A stretch of 6,100 nucleotides of DNA from an uncultured Alphaproteobacteria bacterium (GTDB taxonomy: Bacteria > Pseudomonadota > Alphaproteobacteria > Rickettsiales > UBA1997): assembly GCA_903959715.1 (NCBI GenBank), contig CAJBXX010000131.1, forward strand, positions 1-6,100. Reading direction: 5' to 3'. Each line of letters opens with the position of its first letter. Within the stretch, counting starts at the first letter, position 1. The position numbers and the translations under genes are program-made. A model generated the notes under the pieces. It saw only the letters and a program-made list of their open reading frames with translations, was not told where the DNA came from and did not search any database. Below are positions 5,677 to 6,100 of the stretch, in pieces.

Positions 5677-6100
5677 TTATTTCTTGTAAATCTTAACTCT
5701 TTCATCACGATATTCCTCCGAAACACAACCATAAAATTCGCGTTTTTTAATCACTCCATCGGCGCTTAAATATTCATAAAATCTGATTAATTTTTCTTTG
5801 CGGGGTTTGTATTTTTTGTCACCAATTTTCATTAAAATTTTTGCTAAAATTTTTAAGGCAATCGCTTGATTAATTTCGACTAATTTGCGTCGATTAATAA
5901 TCATTAAGCCATCGGCGTTTTGCTCAATAATTTCTAGCTCATGTCCTTTCATGATTTCATCAAAAAAATCACGAGTTTTGGAAATTTCTAACGAAGCATT
6001 ATAAATTCTTTTTTCGAGTAAATTTTTATCGTCAAAACTCGCTAAAAATTTACGAATTTTATTGCGTAAAAATTTTTCATCATCATTTGTTTCATCTTCG
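5677..6100 (-). CDS. tilS: Probable tRNA(Ile)-lysidine synthetase, C-terminal part (5'-truncated by the window edge)
   Basis: TilS attaches lysine to C34 of the minor tRNA-Ile so that it reads AUA. On the minus strand the frame is open from the window edge down to TAA at 5677-5679, giving 140 C-terminal residues; the methionine at 5952 is internal. The catalytic PP-loop domain lies outside the window, so the call rests on the C-terminal region. This reads NDDEKFLRNIKRFL, then helices up to KTRDFFDEI, a GLMIINRRKLVEIN strand, ALKILAKILMKIGDKKYKPRKEKLIRFYEYL, and finally a GC...VKIYKK end. The Y-x-PR-x-x-x-L-x-R-x-x-x-x-L segment and the short strand ending in IY+ match the tail of alphaproteobacterial TilS as I remember it. 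No other family came to mind. The gene converges on the SulP gene with the REP element between. It is expected to be essential and intact. Confidence 0.62.
   Translation of the reverse strand, partial: EDETNDDEKFLRNKIRKFLASFDDKNLLEKRIYNASLEISKTRDFFDEIMKGHELEIIEQNADGLMIINRRKLVEINQAIALKILAKILMKIGDKKYKPRKEKLIRFYEYLSADGVIKKREFYGCVSEEYRDERVKIYKK

Noticed and set aside
5542..5769. 75-codon frame across the REP element
   Set aside because: It encodes the PHPNPLPASGERG artefact typical of REP repeats and overlaps both SulP and tilS out of frame.

Overview
The window looks like a stretch of an AT-rich, probably host-associated alphaproteobacterial genome, most likely Rickettsiales-like. The evidence is the style of the release factor 1 C-terminus, the TilS-like C-terminus, the lysine-, asparagine-, isoleucine- and phenylalanine-rich proteins, and an intergenic region full of palindromic repeats. 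The taxonomic call is an inference from remembered protein families; I could not run a search. All five visible gene ends use TAA.

Layout from left to right. Bases 1-923 hold the 3' part of prfA (peptide chain release factor 1, + strand, cut by the window edge). Bases 922-1431 contain no gene. They hold a dense series of palindromes: a roughly 128-bp imperfect palindrome starting on the prfA stop codon, two and a half 29-bp tandem repeats with internal hairpins, several short stem-loops, an 18-bp direct repeat, and a nested hairpin that includes a terminator-like core. Bases 1432-2802 encode a membrane sensor histidine kinase of the QseC/PmrB type, with no response regulator beside it. Bases 2880-4320 encode a NuoL/MrpA-like proton-conducting antiporter-family membrane protein interrupted by one frameshift near 3505-3521. 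Its stop codon overlaps the start of a SulP-family anion transporter (4310-5581) that lacks a STAS domain. Bases 5626-5667 hold a GC-rich REP-type hairpin between two converging genes. The minus strand from 6100 to 5677 carries the C-terminal 140 codons of a probable tilS (tRNA-Ile lysidine synthetase).

The translation genes at the two ends (prfA, tilS) are housekeeping. The middle three genes share a strand and form a possible transport module: a sensor kinase, a NuoL-like proton channel or antiporter, and a SulP anion transporter. The last two overlap by 11 bases and so may be translationally coupled. The most interesting hypothesis is a proton-coupled anion (for example bicarbonate) uptake pair, similar in principle to DabB with DabA but with a SulP protein as partner. 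Against this, the NuoL-like gene is frameshifted in this sequence and appears to lack the conserved TM5 glutamate. It may therefore be decaying, mis-assembled, or read by +1 frameshifting.
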